A program made the translations under genes and the position numbers. This document shows positions 20,338-30,277 of a DNA stretch of 44,457 nucleotides, piece by piece. A model generated the notes under the pieces. The model had not been told where the DNA came from, did no database searches, and saw only the letters and a list, made by a program, of their open reading frames with translations. The stretch is from Asterionellopsis glacialis. Its lineage: Eukaryota; Bacillariophyta; Plagiogrammaphyceae; Rhaphoneidales; Asterionellopsidaceae. Each line of letters starts with the position of its first letter. Positions within the stretch are counted from its first letter, which is position 1. Where the stretch lies: NCBI GenBank assembly GCA_014885115.2, contig WKLE02004705.1:1-44457 (forward strand), given 5' to 3'.

Positions 20338-22185
20338 ATGTCGTCAAGACGTAAAAATAAGAATCGAAACAAGCCGGGTGCAAAGGTGTTTGAAGTTGAA
20401 ACACCAAGCGACGATGTTGTAATGCTACCTTACTCATTTCATGATTACTGCAGGAGACGCAATGCTGAAAATGAACAAGATTCCGGGGATTCTACGCTCC
20501 AAAATCCTCATCAAAAAGAAACTCCTAGCAGAGTGCAACACAAAGATAATTCACATGATAAAAACAAAGAAACGTCGAAGGCGAAAGACCAGCTAGATGA
20601 AGCGGTTTTAACGCAATCGACGGATAAAGGAGAAAAGAGTGAAAGGAATGAACAACAGCGAAGACAACTGGAGTGCGACACAGAGGCAACAAGCCAGTCA
20701 TATTGGTCGTCAACATACGAAGGTAAAGAACTTAACATGTCTAGCAGAAGTAAGATTTATACGACTCCTCCTTCAATTAAGACAATGGATACTTCAAGGA
20801 AAAGGAAGGTCGTCATGCCTCATAATCCATATGCCAAAAAGAAAATTGCTACAAAAAAGGAGCAAAACGTATCTGGTACTACTGTCCCACGAAAGCTTGA
20901 ATTTGAAACAGAAGTAAGTGACGAAATCAGCCTGCTAACACAAGAAAACACAACGATGCAAGGTGCACGTACAAGCACAGCGCGCTCATCAGTAACTAAC
21001 GACAAAGCAGCCACGAACTCGCCTGGTCAAGCCCCGCGCCTAAAAAATTCTAAGGAACGGTTGGGATTTTCGGTAGCATCGGCAATAACGCTAACGCCGA
21101 CACCAAAGACCCAATCCAAAGAAACACCTACAGATGATTGGACTCCAATTGAAACTCTCGATGACTCTGTTCTTTCGCAACTTATGGATCAAGTCGAAAA
21201 AAAACAAGAAGAAGAATCTACGCCTATCGCAAGTCAGTCAGTCAAGTTGCCACCCTTAAAAAGGCGAAAGCTTGTCATACCCCATGATCTTGATGAAGAG
21301 ACAGTGAACGAAATGAGCCAAAATTCATTGAAAAAACAAAATATACAATCAATAAAGTCACCCAATATGCAAAAGCTAGCTACTACACCTGCAAAAATTC
21401 CCGTAAGGAATCCATACTTGAAGCATAGGTCATTACCCGTGTCAGGCGTGCCCACCGAAGATGGTAATGCACAAAATCGTACGGAAGGCTTTTCCTCGTC
21501 TGATATTTGCAGCCCGCCTAGATTAATACGAAAACCTGTGTTACCCAATGAGGTCGAGATGGACAGCACCAACAATTCAAGAGACAAAACTAGTAGAGAT
21601 TCACCAATTTTTTTTGTGCGTAACCCATACATGAAACACAAGGTTGCCAATATCGGTATTCAGAAAAGCAAAGAAAAGGGGACAGATGACTTATTTGCTA
21701 AAAATGAAATCGACGAATCTTCTCTCTTGGAGTTAATGGAAAGGGTAGAAAGTCAACCAAAATCTTCTCCTTCAAAACAGTCTGATGGCAAATTCACGAC
21801 AGCCAAACGTCTAGACTTTGACAAGGTGCAACACAAGTCACCAGACAACAACAGTGCAGATGTCGTCAAGACATTACTGAGCGCACGGAAAGAATTAGAG
21901 GATTATGTCAACACGGCGTATCTTGGCCTAAGGCAGAGAGGTGAATCATATATTGAACCAAGAAAAAACTTTCGGGACACGCTGTGTGAGCGGATCAATT
22001 TTTTGCAGCTAAATGGAGATTTCCCTGATTCATTCATTGGTGCTATGCACAATCTTCGCGAATTGGGAAACCAAGTGAAACGCAATAACACCTTGCCCCG
22101 GCATAATGACATACAGACGTCAATCCTTTCTTTCAGGAATGAAAAGGATTTATTCAAGAGGAGACCATGGTTTCTTGTAAATTAA
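20338..22185 (+). CDS. Disordered repeat-motif protein with HEPN/DUF4145-like C-terminus
   Basis: 615 aa, single exon, ATG at 20338. I do not recognise the whole protein. Residues 1-505 are hydrophilic and disordered with recurrent short motifs: NPY followed by basic residues at 163, 358 and 429 (NPYAKKK, NPYLKHR, NPYMKHK); an acidic amphipathic helix at 274-289 and 458-473 (LDDSVLSQLMDQVEKK, IDESSLLELMERVESQ) with a weaker copy at 86; a basic strand before MPH/IPH at 154 and 308; and RKLEF (185) and KRLDF (490), which fit the cyclin-docking RxL pattern. Residues about 515-590 resemble DUF4145/HEPN helices: ARKELEDYV, then LRELGNQVKR, where the family has LR..GN...H. The His position is Arg, so HEPN RNase activity is unlikely. 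Many SP/TP sites suggest CDK regulation (inference). Confidence 0.6.
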   Translation: MSSRRKNKNRNKPGAKVFEVETPSDDVVMLPYSFHDYCRRRNAENEQDSGDSTLQNPHQKETPSRVQHKDNSHDKNKETSKAKDQLDEAVLTQSTDKGEKSERNEQQRRQLECDTEATSQSYWSSTYEGKELNMSSRSKIYTTPPSIKTMDTSRKRKVVMPHNPYAKKKIATKKEQNVSGTTVPRKLEFETEVSDEISLLTQENTTMQGARTSTARSSVTNDKAATNSPGQAPRLKNSKERLGFSVASAITLTPTPKTQSKETPTDDWTPIETLDDSVLSQLMDQVEKKQEEESTPIASQSVKLPPLKRRKLVIPHDLDEETVNEMSQNSLKKQNIQSIKSPNMQKLATTPAKIPVRNPYLKHRSLPVSGVPTEDGNAQNRTEGFSSSDICSPPRLIRKPVLPNEVEMDSTNNSRDKTSRDSPIFFVRNPYMKHKVANIGIQKSKEKGTDDLFAKNEIDESSLLELMERVESQPKSSPSKQSDGKFTTAKRLDFDKVQHKSPDNNSADVVKTLLSARKELEDYVNTAYLGLRQRGESYIEPRKNFRDTLCERINFLQLNGDFPDSFIGAMHNLRELGNQVKRNNTLPRHNDIQTSILSFRNEKDLFKRRPWFLVN

Positions 22186-22417
22186 AAAGCTTTGTAAATA
22201 ATTTTCAAATGTGATAATATAATACCTTTGTCAACAAAATCAAACATGGATTTTTGCTCACTTATGTAGTGAATTTGTAATTCTTCTAAAATCATTACTC
22301 CTACTTAATATCACTGTTAGGCAGATCACTGTTCAAGGAGGTTTTGTTGTAAGACGGTGAAGATGTGAGATATTACTACCTTTTTTTCTTAGGGCTATAT
22401 TTGAGAAAAGTAAAAAT

Positions 22418-22457
22418 GCTCCAAGCTTGCTCCAAGCTTGCTCCAAGCTTGCTCCAA
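22418..22457. repeat. 11-bp tandem repeat
   Basis: GCTCCAAGCTT is repeated three times head to tail, followed by a partial fourth copy. It lies 230 bp downstream of the disordered-protein gene. Confidence 0.9.
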
Positions 22458-23463
22458 TTTCAAATTGATACCAGTGTGTTTATGTACTATATTGTTAATG
22501 ACTTTGAGCCAAGGTAATGTTAAACTATTCTGTTTTTATTGTTTACCTTCTTTCTAAATCTTCATATTCCACAATCAACTAAATCTAGCATTACATACAA
22601 TCTCTAAATCATCTTAAACTGACCCTATTTGATTGTTGAGTATATATTGGTAGGTTGTTGATTTTCCGTAGACAGTAGATACACAATCGTACACTTTTGG
22701 TACTCTATTTTCAACAAGTCACGTCAGCTCCAATATTTCCAGTGACACTATATTTTCATTTGTAAATTCAACGTTCAGCTTTAATAATTCTCAAACAATT
22801 AGTAAATAGAAACAAAAACTTCCACAGGTGGGAGACTATTGATTGTTGCTGCTGTCACTCTTGTAATCTTTTTGTATAAAAATCATACTCTACTACACGC
22901 CGGCATATAGTAGAATCCATATCCATTCCTGTCAATGTAGCTGTTGACATTATCCAAATAGTTCACCTATGAAAAAATTATCATGAAAACAAGAAGATGA
23001 TAGCGTGTGAGAAACCAAATTAGATGAATTTTTGTATGATGCAGTTGGCTACGCAAAAAAGCAAGAAAATGGATTGAAATTATGTTCTGACTATTTTTTT
23101 CGTCTGGTACTCATATTGTGAGAAAATAGTTGCTATTACACAACAATCGGTCACAAAATTGACGCCACTGAGAAACAAAAGGTGGTCATCACAAGAAAAA
23201 AAGGTTGTGGTGACCGGTAACATGGTTTGTCGTCGGACAACCTCACTCACGGTCGGTGTGCTTACTCCTGTGTGGTGTGTGATCAGCGATCTTCGGTCCT
23301 ACCCTGTTTTTGGGTGGTTCCTTCTTGCTAGCATCAGCTCTGCGCTTGCGCGCTCTGTTCATTGGTTTTTTTAATTTACAGCGCGTTCACTGGCTACCGG
23401 TAGGTACATAACTCGGTCGTTTTCCGACCCTGCAAACTAGGCGTCGATTTTTCACCCCGTACA

Positions 23464-23480
23464 TACCCCAAATTGGGGTA
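23464..23480. repeat. Perfect 17-bp inverted repeat
   Basis: TACCCCAAATTGGGGTA has eight-base arms around one central A. It is immediately followed by GGTACC (23481-23486), the core of the dispersed palindrome family. Confidence 0.8.
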
Positions 23481-23609
23481 GGTACCTAAAAAGATAGGGT
23501 GACACACATAGAGTCTCTACGGGAAAAACAGGAAAAATCTACTTGAGTCGTTTTCTGCGGATGACATACAGATATTTTTATATGAGCAAACCAGCAAACC
23601 TATTGCCCT

Positions 23610-24451
23610 CCTTGGAAGTTCCTAGAAAATTATTATTTTCAACGTCATATTTTTATAATTAATATATAGCTTTTTCAAGAGTCTGCAATGGAGTCATAAT
23701 ATCGTCTAAAGTCAGGTGTGATTAATTAATGACCTCAAAAGAAAAGTCCATCGTACAGGACACGAAATGCAGCATACCTCAGATAGGGCTGAGTAATCGT
23801 TTTTTTATTTGTTGTTTGCTTTCTGATTCCCATTTCCTCGTGATTTAACAGGAATGGATCAAAAAATAATGTTTGTACCTGTTTGTTCTCTACTCTTTTT
23901 TGTTCCTACGAAGTATTCCAGTACAGAATACTCTCTCCCAGGTAGGTCTTTATCAGCGATGTTCCTGTCTACTCTTGTACTGTACCGAGTTTCCATTTCC
24001 TGGAAAACCTTGGAAGTTCCTAGAAAATTATTATTTTCAACATCATATTATTATTATATAATTAATATATAGCTTTTTCAAAGAAGAATATTGCTCTATG
24101 TAAATGTGAATTATAGAGTCTGCAATGGAGTCATAATATCGTCTAAAGTCAGCTGTGATTAATTAATGACCTCAAATGAAAAGTCCATCGTACAGGACAC
24201 GAAAAGCAGTATCTAGATTTTCCAGTAAATGGAAACTCGGTACAGTACAAGAGTAGACAGGAACATCGCTGATAAAGACCTACCTGGTAAAGAGTATTCT
24301 GTACTGGAATACTTCGTAGGAACAAAAATGAGTAGAGAACAAACAGGTACAAACATTATTTTTTTGATCCATTCCTGTTAAATCACGAGGAAATGGGAAT
24401 CAGAAAGCGAACAACAAATAAAAAAACGATTACTTAGCCCTATCTGAGGTA
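23610..24451. repeat. Composite A-B-A'-B'(inverted) repeat
   Basis: A (23610-23773) begins CCTTGGAAGTTCCTAGAAAA and ends near CATCGTACAGGACACGAAA. A' (24008-24209) is a direct copy with about 36 extra bases in the middle. B (23775-24006) runs from TACCTCAGATAGGGCT to TTCCATTTCCTGG. B' (24218-24451) is B inverted, starting TTCCAGTAAATGGAAACTCG and ending AGCCCTATCTGAGGTA. B and B' are about 230 bp long and separated by A', so a transcript could fold into a long hairpin. No transposase, RT or obvious target duplication is seen. The arrangement could be a foldback/MITE-like element or a local inverted duplication. Confidence 0.8.
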
Positions 24452-24614
24452 AACTTTCTGAAGGACTGGATAAAAACTAACCTAATGACTTTGATGAGAA
24501 AGAAGATAACTTTCCTTGAGCTTCATCGTTGATAGCATCAATACTTTTCAACTGAAACCGAATCCTTTACTATATGCACCTTTTGACGAGTTTGATTGCC
24601 ATTCTTGATTTGCA

Positions 24615-27600
24615 ATGCGTTTCATGAAAGCAAGCCTTCTTGGTTTGATCATCGCCACTGAAGTGGCAGCAGAAGGGCGCTTGCGAATGCGCCAAGGCTC
24701 ATCTGGTGATACTTTATCCAATGAGAGGAGAGTGTCTGTATCTTCCTTTGTGGATGTCGATGAAGGAACAGATAGTCCTATTAATCACTTTAAGCCATTG
24801 TCTTGCAACAGTCAGCTCGCCACTCTTCCATGTAGCACTCCTCTCTCAAGCATTACAGAGGTTGACGGTAATGGAATGAAAATTATTGTATGTGGAACAT
24901 GCGCCTACCTCGATGTTTTGGATGGAAGCACATTAGAAATTGCCAATGGAATCAATGTAGAAGGCAAACTTCATGTAAAACCTGATGCAAGCGGTACTCT
25001 TAACACAACAGCTGTCGTGGTCCAAGGAGAACTTCAAATCGACGCCCCTTCAACGGGAAACAAAGTTACCTTCAATTTATTTGGTATCAATGACATAAAC
25101 TTCTATCCAAATATTGAGAATGCTTTGGCAGAAGATAATAATGCCTCCACACCAGTTGCCTTGGGCAAGAAGCCAATTGCTGTTGTCGGAGGGAAGTTAA
25201 ATGTGAATGCTCTATCCAACAGCGGTTGTCCCTCTTGGGTCAAACTTAAGAGTAAGGGAGAATCTACTCCTGCTACAGCAACTGACTTTGTTCAAGGAGG
25301 AGGCGATGGGAACTCTGAAGAAGCTGTCGCACCTTTTAAAGGTGTATCTTCTCATAACATGAGATATCCTGATACGGACGTAGTCACAGTGGAAGAGGAT
25401 GGAAACTTATTCTACAGGATTAAGGCAAGCGTATCAACGGCAAGCTCTGGTCTTCGATTTAGGCTTGCTACTGGTAATTTGAGGGATTCCCTTGATGTAG
25501 GAGAAACATTAGCTATCAAGTATAGGTATCGTGTCAATATTCCTGAAGGCAGTGACCAGTCATGGATTGGAAAGCCTCTTCTTCGTTGGGCGAAATACTC
25601 ACGACCAAAAGGAACATTATGGGCATCGACAGTAAGTACATCACACGAACTTCTCTTTCATGGTAGTTTTGCTATTTTTGCGGTTTCGTAGTCAAATGAA
25701 TCATTTGTTCAATCCAATGTCTCTTCGTTAAATCCTCAGTGTTCCGAAGCATCGACTGGTAACTGGGTTGAGTGTACATCTGAATTCAAAGTTGCTGCTG
25801 GAATGAAAACTTCGGATTACTGGTGGGATGTAACATTCGCTTGGGAGGGAGGGAGCAGGATGAGCGGAAACGATGTAGGTACTATTTGCATCATAATTTT
25901 CTGTGTATTGAAGAGACAAACTCTAAACCCTTTCTTTATTCTTTCTAACTTGCTTTTGGTATCTTAAGATCGATTTTGATGATATCAAGGTCGAAAGACT
26001 AGGCAAAACTATTTTTTGTCCAGATGTTCTCTACGTAGGTACCCAAGCTGCAGAATGCTGGAATGTCGGTGATGACATTCTAGTAACTAGTAGTGGGCCC
26101 TCAACTGGTGAAGTTGTGCGCACTGCCATCGCAACAGATCCAAGCAAAGGAACTATTACCCTCGAAAGTTGCATTCACCCCCTCGAAAATATCCTTGTTT
26201 CTGAAGATGAATACGGGCAGGATGGGAAAGATTTTGCTGTTGAAGTAGCATCCCTTTCACGGAGGGTTGCGTTTCAAGCAGAGCCTGACGACCCCAACCC
26301 TCTTCATGGGGGTCACCTAATAGTAAGGCATACACGCGGAGTTGCACAGACATTGACAGGGATCGAGATTGATAACTTTGGGCAATCAGGCATTCAAGGC
26401 ACCTATGTGAGTTTAAAGGATATTGTTAGTTTATTCTACGATCAAACTTGTGTTTCGGGTCTCTCAATCTTTTTGAATGTCTTACTGTTTGCTACTTTGT
26501 AGCCAATTCATATGCATGTATCTGAAAATGTTGAGGGCACTCTCATTTCTAAGAATGTAATACGCAGTTCCAATCAACGATGTGTGGTCATCCATGGGAC
26601 GCATAACACTACGGTATCTGACAACGTGGTTTACGAAGCACTTGGGCATTGTTACATGCTTGAAGACGGAGGCGAGTGGAACAATAGATTTGAACATAAT
26701 CTCGGTTGTAGAGTTTCTCAACATCCAGTTGAAGCTTCTTGGACTAGATCTGATGTCGGGGAACCCGCAGTATTTCTCGTTACCAACCCTGCAAATATTT
26801 TTGTTAACAATGTTGCAACAGGCTCAAATGGCCATGGTATCTGGATCGAAACGTTGAAACGTGTGGTGAGTTTAGCACAAAAATCAAATAACAATTTTAC
26901 ATTCAATTCATTTTCGCATCGCTTCTTACACTTCTCCCTATCGTCCACTTCATAGATTGGCCCTTCCGCAGAGCTTCCCATTAACCAGGGACATAATCCT
27001 AGAGGACAGCGGCTTTATGAATTCCGTGGTAATGTAGCTCATTCGAATTCCATGCACGGTGTAACGACAGCAGGACACGCATATTGGTACAGAACGGGAT
27101 ACCATCCGTCTGCTGAGTTTGGCCATAGTGTTCTAAAAGACACCAAGTCCTACATGAACAGATTTGACTGCATTCGTCTATGGTCTGCCTCAAATATTCT
27201 CATTGAGGGTGGATATCTATCTGACTGTGATCGCTGTATCGATGTTGGACTTGGATCCCCCAATGTTGAAATCCGCAACTTGAGGTGTACTGCACTTTCT
27301 GAATACAAGCGTGCAGCAGATCCCAACCAATGCCAGTGGAGCTGGGATAGATCCAATCCAGAACCAGGCTTTGCTGGGATTTCTGTCACCATCAATGAGA
27401 AGGGAAAAGAAGCGAAACTAAGTGGTGTAAATTTCACTGGGTTTTATGATCTGGATCATTGTTGGGGTGGAAAAGGAACTGCATTCCACATTCTAGATGA
27501 TGGTAGACTTAATAATAAGGACTGGGATGGAGTACCTCAGCTAAATGGAGGATTCTCAGTTGATGGGCCAGCAATGGATATCAAATGCGAATGGCTAGAC

Positions 27601-28602
27601 TGGTCTAAAACAGACTCAGGTGGTATTAGTGAATTTAAAAATGTCTATGTCAACGATATTGATGGTAGTATGGGAGGGACAGGCAATGGAGGTGCCTTCT
27701 TTGTACAGGAAACCCGCGACCCAGCCGCGGTTGCGTTTGTTGACTTGTCTAGATGCGAACACTTTTCCTACACTGACTCGTGTGGTATGTACTGCGACGG
27801 ACCTTGCATGAGAACTGTCAAGGTGCAAAACCACGCTGATTTTGAAGATACTGTCATGATTGTCTCTAATGGAACTTACGAGTATACCTACACTCGTATC
27901 CTTGGCACCGATGGCAAAAACTTTGAAGCAGCACTTCCTACTGGACAATACACCATCACTTTTCAGGACACCGCTGGAAATCCCAGTTGGCCGGGATACG
28001 GAAAGATGGCTTTGGGTCGTGAACCGTCATGTATGAACCACGTCACGGAGGCCGATGTTTCTCTTTTGGTTCCTGATACGATTGGATCAGGAATGTGCTC
28101 TAGCATGAGTAAAAATGGTGACTTTCAGGCAGGTACTCGTCAGGGTTGGTCAGCTGCGTGGTTTGGATGGTCCATTTTGTCCGAGACCAACTCAACGAAT
28201 TACTATTTGGAAACTTCAAACCGAAAACTAACAAGGTCTGCTATTTACACTTGGGTTGATCGCTCCTGTGTGAAGGGTGGAAAGACTTATCACATCAAAG
28301 GTAGGATGAGATTAAAAGATGGTTCTGGTAACGAAAAGGGATGTGACATTAGTTTAGGTTATCCTGCTGGTTGTCCAATTGTTGAATTGCGCCTATTCGA
28401 TGCAGATGTTCATGCTCCTATTCGAAATTACGCAATGGGATCAGTCGACATAATCGGCGATGGGTCTTGGGCGACATTTGACTGGCATTTCACATTGCCA
28501 GATGAAGACCTCCCAGATGAGGCTTACAAAGCTATAGTTATGTTTCGTGGTTCAAAATCATCCAACTTTTTGATTGATGATTTTAACATGGCTTACGTTT
28601 GA
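24615..28602 (+). CDS. Secreted G8-domain, beta-helix protein with two CBM-like modules, five exons
   Basis: Exons are 24615-25631, 25740-25874, 25969-26406, 26503-26865 and 26956-28602, giving 1199 aa. All four introns (108, 94, 96 and 90 nt) are phase 0 with GTAAGT, GTAGGT or GTGAGT donors. Residues 1-19 are a signal peptide (SLLGLIIATEVAA). A G8-type domain (about 80-220) shows GGKLNVNALSNSGCPSWVKL. A jelly-roll module (about 235-400) ends IDFDDIKVERLG. A parallel beta-helix region (about 400-1000) contains right-handed-helix repeats such as ISKNVIRSSNQRCVVIHG and NTTVSDNVVYEALGHC. A second CBM4/9-like module (about 1036-1199) starts NGDFQAGTRQGW and ends FLIDDFNMAYV. The G8 plus beta-helix layout is that of CEMIP/TMEM2/PKHD1L1-type proteins, some of which cleave or bind hyaluronan. 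An extracellular polysaccharide is the likely ligand here. Confidence 0.8.
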
Positions 28603-28944
28603 ACATGCAAGTATATCACAGACATAAACTCACGTTCGTTGCACACCCACATTCGAACTTGGGCATTGTCCAAGTTTGGTAGACTTGATGTGTGAATTAC
28701 TTAATAAATTTGAAGCGTATAGTGAATTCTTTTGCGTAGTTACTTTTTTCAGATGTATACTTTACACGTACGATACATTCCAAACATTGCCAGTGTCATT
28801 TTTAATCCAAAAAATGAAATCATACAAATTATATCAGATAATTATTCTTTTTTTATGCATACTGCATATCTTCTACATTTGACTCAACTAGCTTTAGTAG
28901 AGGGCGCTCTTTAAAAATGTACATAGTATAGGGAATTTTTGTAA
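28603..28944. other. Convergent intergenic gap
   Basis: AT-rich gap of 340 bp between the 3' ends of the G8 gene and the amidohydrolase gene. No gene, repeat or RNA is seen. Confidence 0.6.
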
Positions 28945-29766
28945 TTACATGTTTGAAACCTGCGAAGAATAGATTAACCATATCTGCATGAAATCAACTA
29001 TAGCTTGACCCACTCGTGGTACAACATAATCCAGATTTGTTCGCATTTGGCTCGGAAATTCTAATTGTATTGTTTTTACCTTACCATGCTGTCTGTAGTG
29101 TTCTGTAATGTATCCACCAGTAAAGTATTTTGGATGCGATGGGAATGGTTGGCGTGAGGATGGTTCCGCGTTAAGACCGCGTTTTTCCAAGAGAGAACCT
29201 AAACTTCGTGGACCTCGTATCCATGATGCCTCAGGACCTAGGTCCTCATCTGAAAACCGTTTTAAAACAGAACTCGATACTTTATGACCCAGCATTACCC
29301 AACATGTATCCAAGTTAAGATCTTTGTCTGGTAAAGTATATCCATGTATATCAAGTAATAATGTCATTTTGGTTTCATCGTTGTTCCCATATAACGAAGC
29401 CTCTTCACAACATGATTGCAATTCAGTATGGTACAATTTATAAAGTGCCGTGGCAAATTCAGATCGTCCTTGTCCTTCTTCTTCTAAATGACGATTTGCA
29501 TCCACTTTAATACGGTGTAATTTATTGATTACTAGAAAGGGACGTTTCCCACCGCAATACTTGGCAATACAGTCTGACAATTGTTGAGCTAATTCGATTG
29601 TGTATAGATCACATTTGATGTTTCGATTCGAAGAACGATCTGGTACTGATTTGGGTTTCGCCATTCCTCCATGAGGTACAGATAGTACCAATGGTAGTTC
29701 GCCCCGAACAACCGTCACGAACGAAGATGGGTCAAGGGCAGTCCCCTGATCGACTGGAAAAGACAT
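28945..29766 (-). CDS. N-formylglutamate amidohydrolase-like protein
   Basis: 273 aa from the first ATG at 29766. The open frame extends 29 codons further, but only from a TTG. The sequence shows LVLSVPHGG (about 25-33) with the metal-ligand-type His, NKLHRIKVDANR, LLLDIHGYT (about 140-148) and a C-terminal GGYITEHYRQHGKVKTIQLE that ends in the family's Glu-containing strand. These fit the FGase (PF05013-type) zinc hydrolase fold. Bacterial FGases hydrolyse N-formyl-L-glutamate at the end of histidine degradation; the eukaryotic substrate is uncertain. No targeting signal is seen. Head-to-head with ALG6 (511 bp between start codons). Confidence 0.75.
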   Translation of the reverse strand: MSFPVDQGTALDPSSFVTVVRGELPLVLSVPHGGMAKPKSVPDRSSNRNIKCDLYTIELAQQLSDCIAKYCGGKRPFLVINKLHRIKVDANRHLEEEGQGRSEFATALYKLYHTELQSCCEEASLYGNNDETKMTLLLDIHGYTLPDKDLNLDTCWVMLGHKVSSSVLKRFSDEDLGPEASWIRGPRSLGSLLEKRGLNAEPSSRQPFPSHPKYFTGGYITEHYRQHGKVKTIQLEFPSQMRTNLDYVVPRVGQAIVDFMQIWLIYSSQVSNM

Positions 29767-30277
29767 GGTATTCTGATGAAACAATGTTATATCTAAACTG
29801 AATGATGTGTAATCGTGGAGACGACTCTTCTTTTGTGCTATATTTAATACCAAGAAAATTGTGCCTAACTACTCTTTGTCGGGAAACGTATATTATTTTT
29901 CTTGAGTAGGATCTCGATTGATGGAAATAAGACTTCCTCTCGGTCCTAAAAGTGAGTGACAAGCCTAATGTTTTTGCTTGAAATTTTTTTTTGAAGACAC
30001 CAAGACTTGCGATAACAGTTTTATCATGTTTTCGTATCTTGTTTTCTTCCCTTTTTCTGTGTACTTCCCTTTTTTTATGGGGCGTTAAAAAAATATTTCG
30101 GGTCGGCAATTTCCCCCCCCGTCTTTACGATGGATTTTCCCGTTTCTTCTGTCGCCTAATTTTTGAATTTTCGCCATTTCATCAACCTTTTCAACTCTCA
30201 ACCCCAATCCCTAATTAATTAAATCATACTTATTGTCACGACGGTTGTTCATTTGTTTTTATGCATGTTGGTGGACC
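29767..30277. other. Divergent promoter region
   Basis: About 510 bp between the amidohydrolase (-) and ALG6 (+) start codons. It contains T-rich runs and a C8 run at 30113-30120. No individual site is assigned. Confidence 0.5.

Larger units (their letters stand above)
22186..24614. other. 2.4-kb gene-free region with foldback repeats
   Basis: No gene is supported; short frames inside repeat B are mirrored in its inverted copy. It holds an 11-bp tandem repeat (22418-22457), a 17-bp palindrome (23464-23480) and the A-B-A'-B' arrangement (23610-24451), each listed separately. The last 160 bp should be the promoter of the G8 gene. Confidence 0.65.

Noticed and set aside
23360..23500. GC-richer block considered as a possible structured RNA or tRNA
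   Set aside because: No T-loop (GGTTCGANNCC) or acceptor pairing was found; only the 17-bp palindrome stands out.
23854..24352. Similar short frames on opposite strands (MDQKIMFVPVCSLLFF-type and its mirror)
   Set aside because: They are the two inverted copies of repeat B. The similarity comes from the repeat, and the frames run out at its edge.
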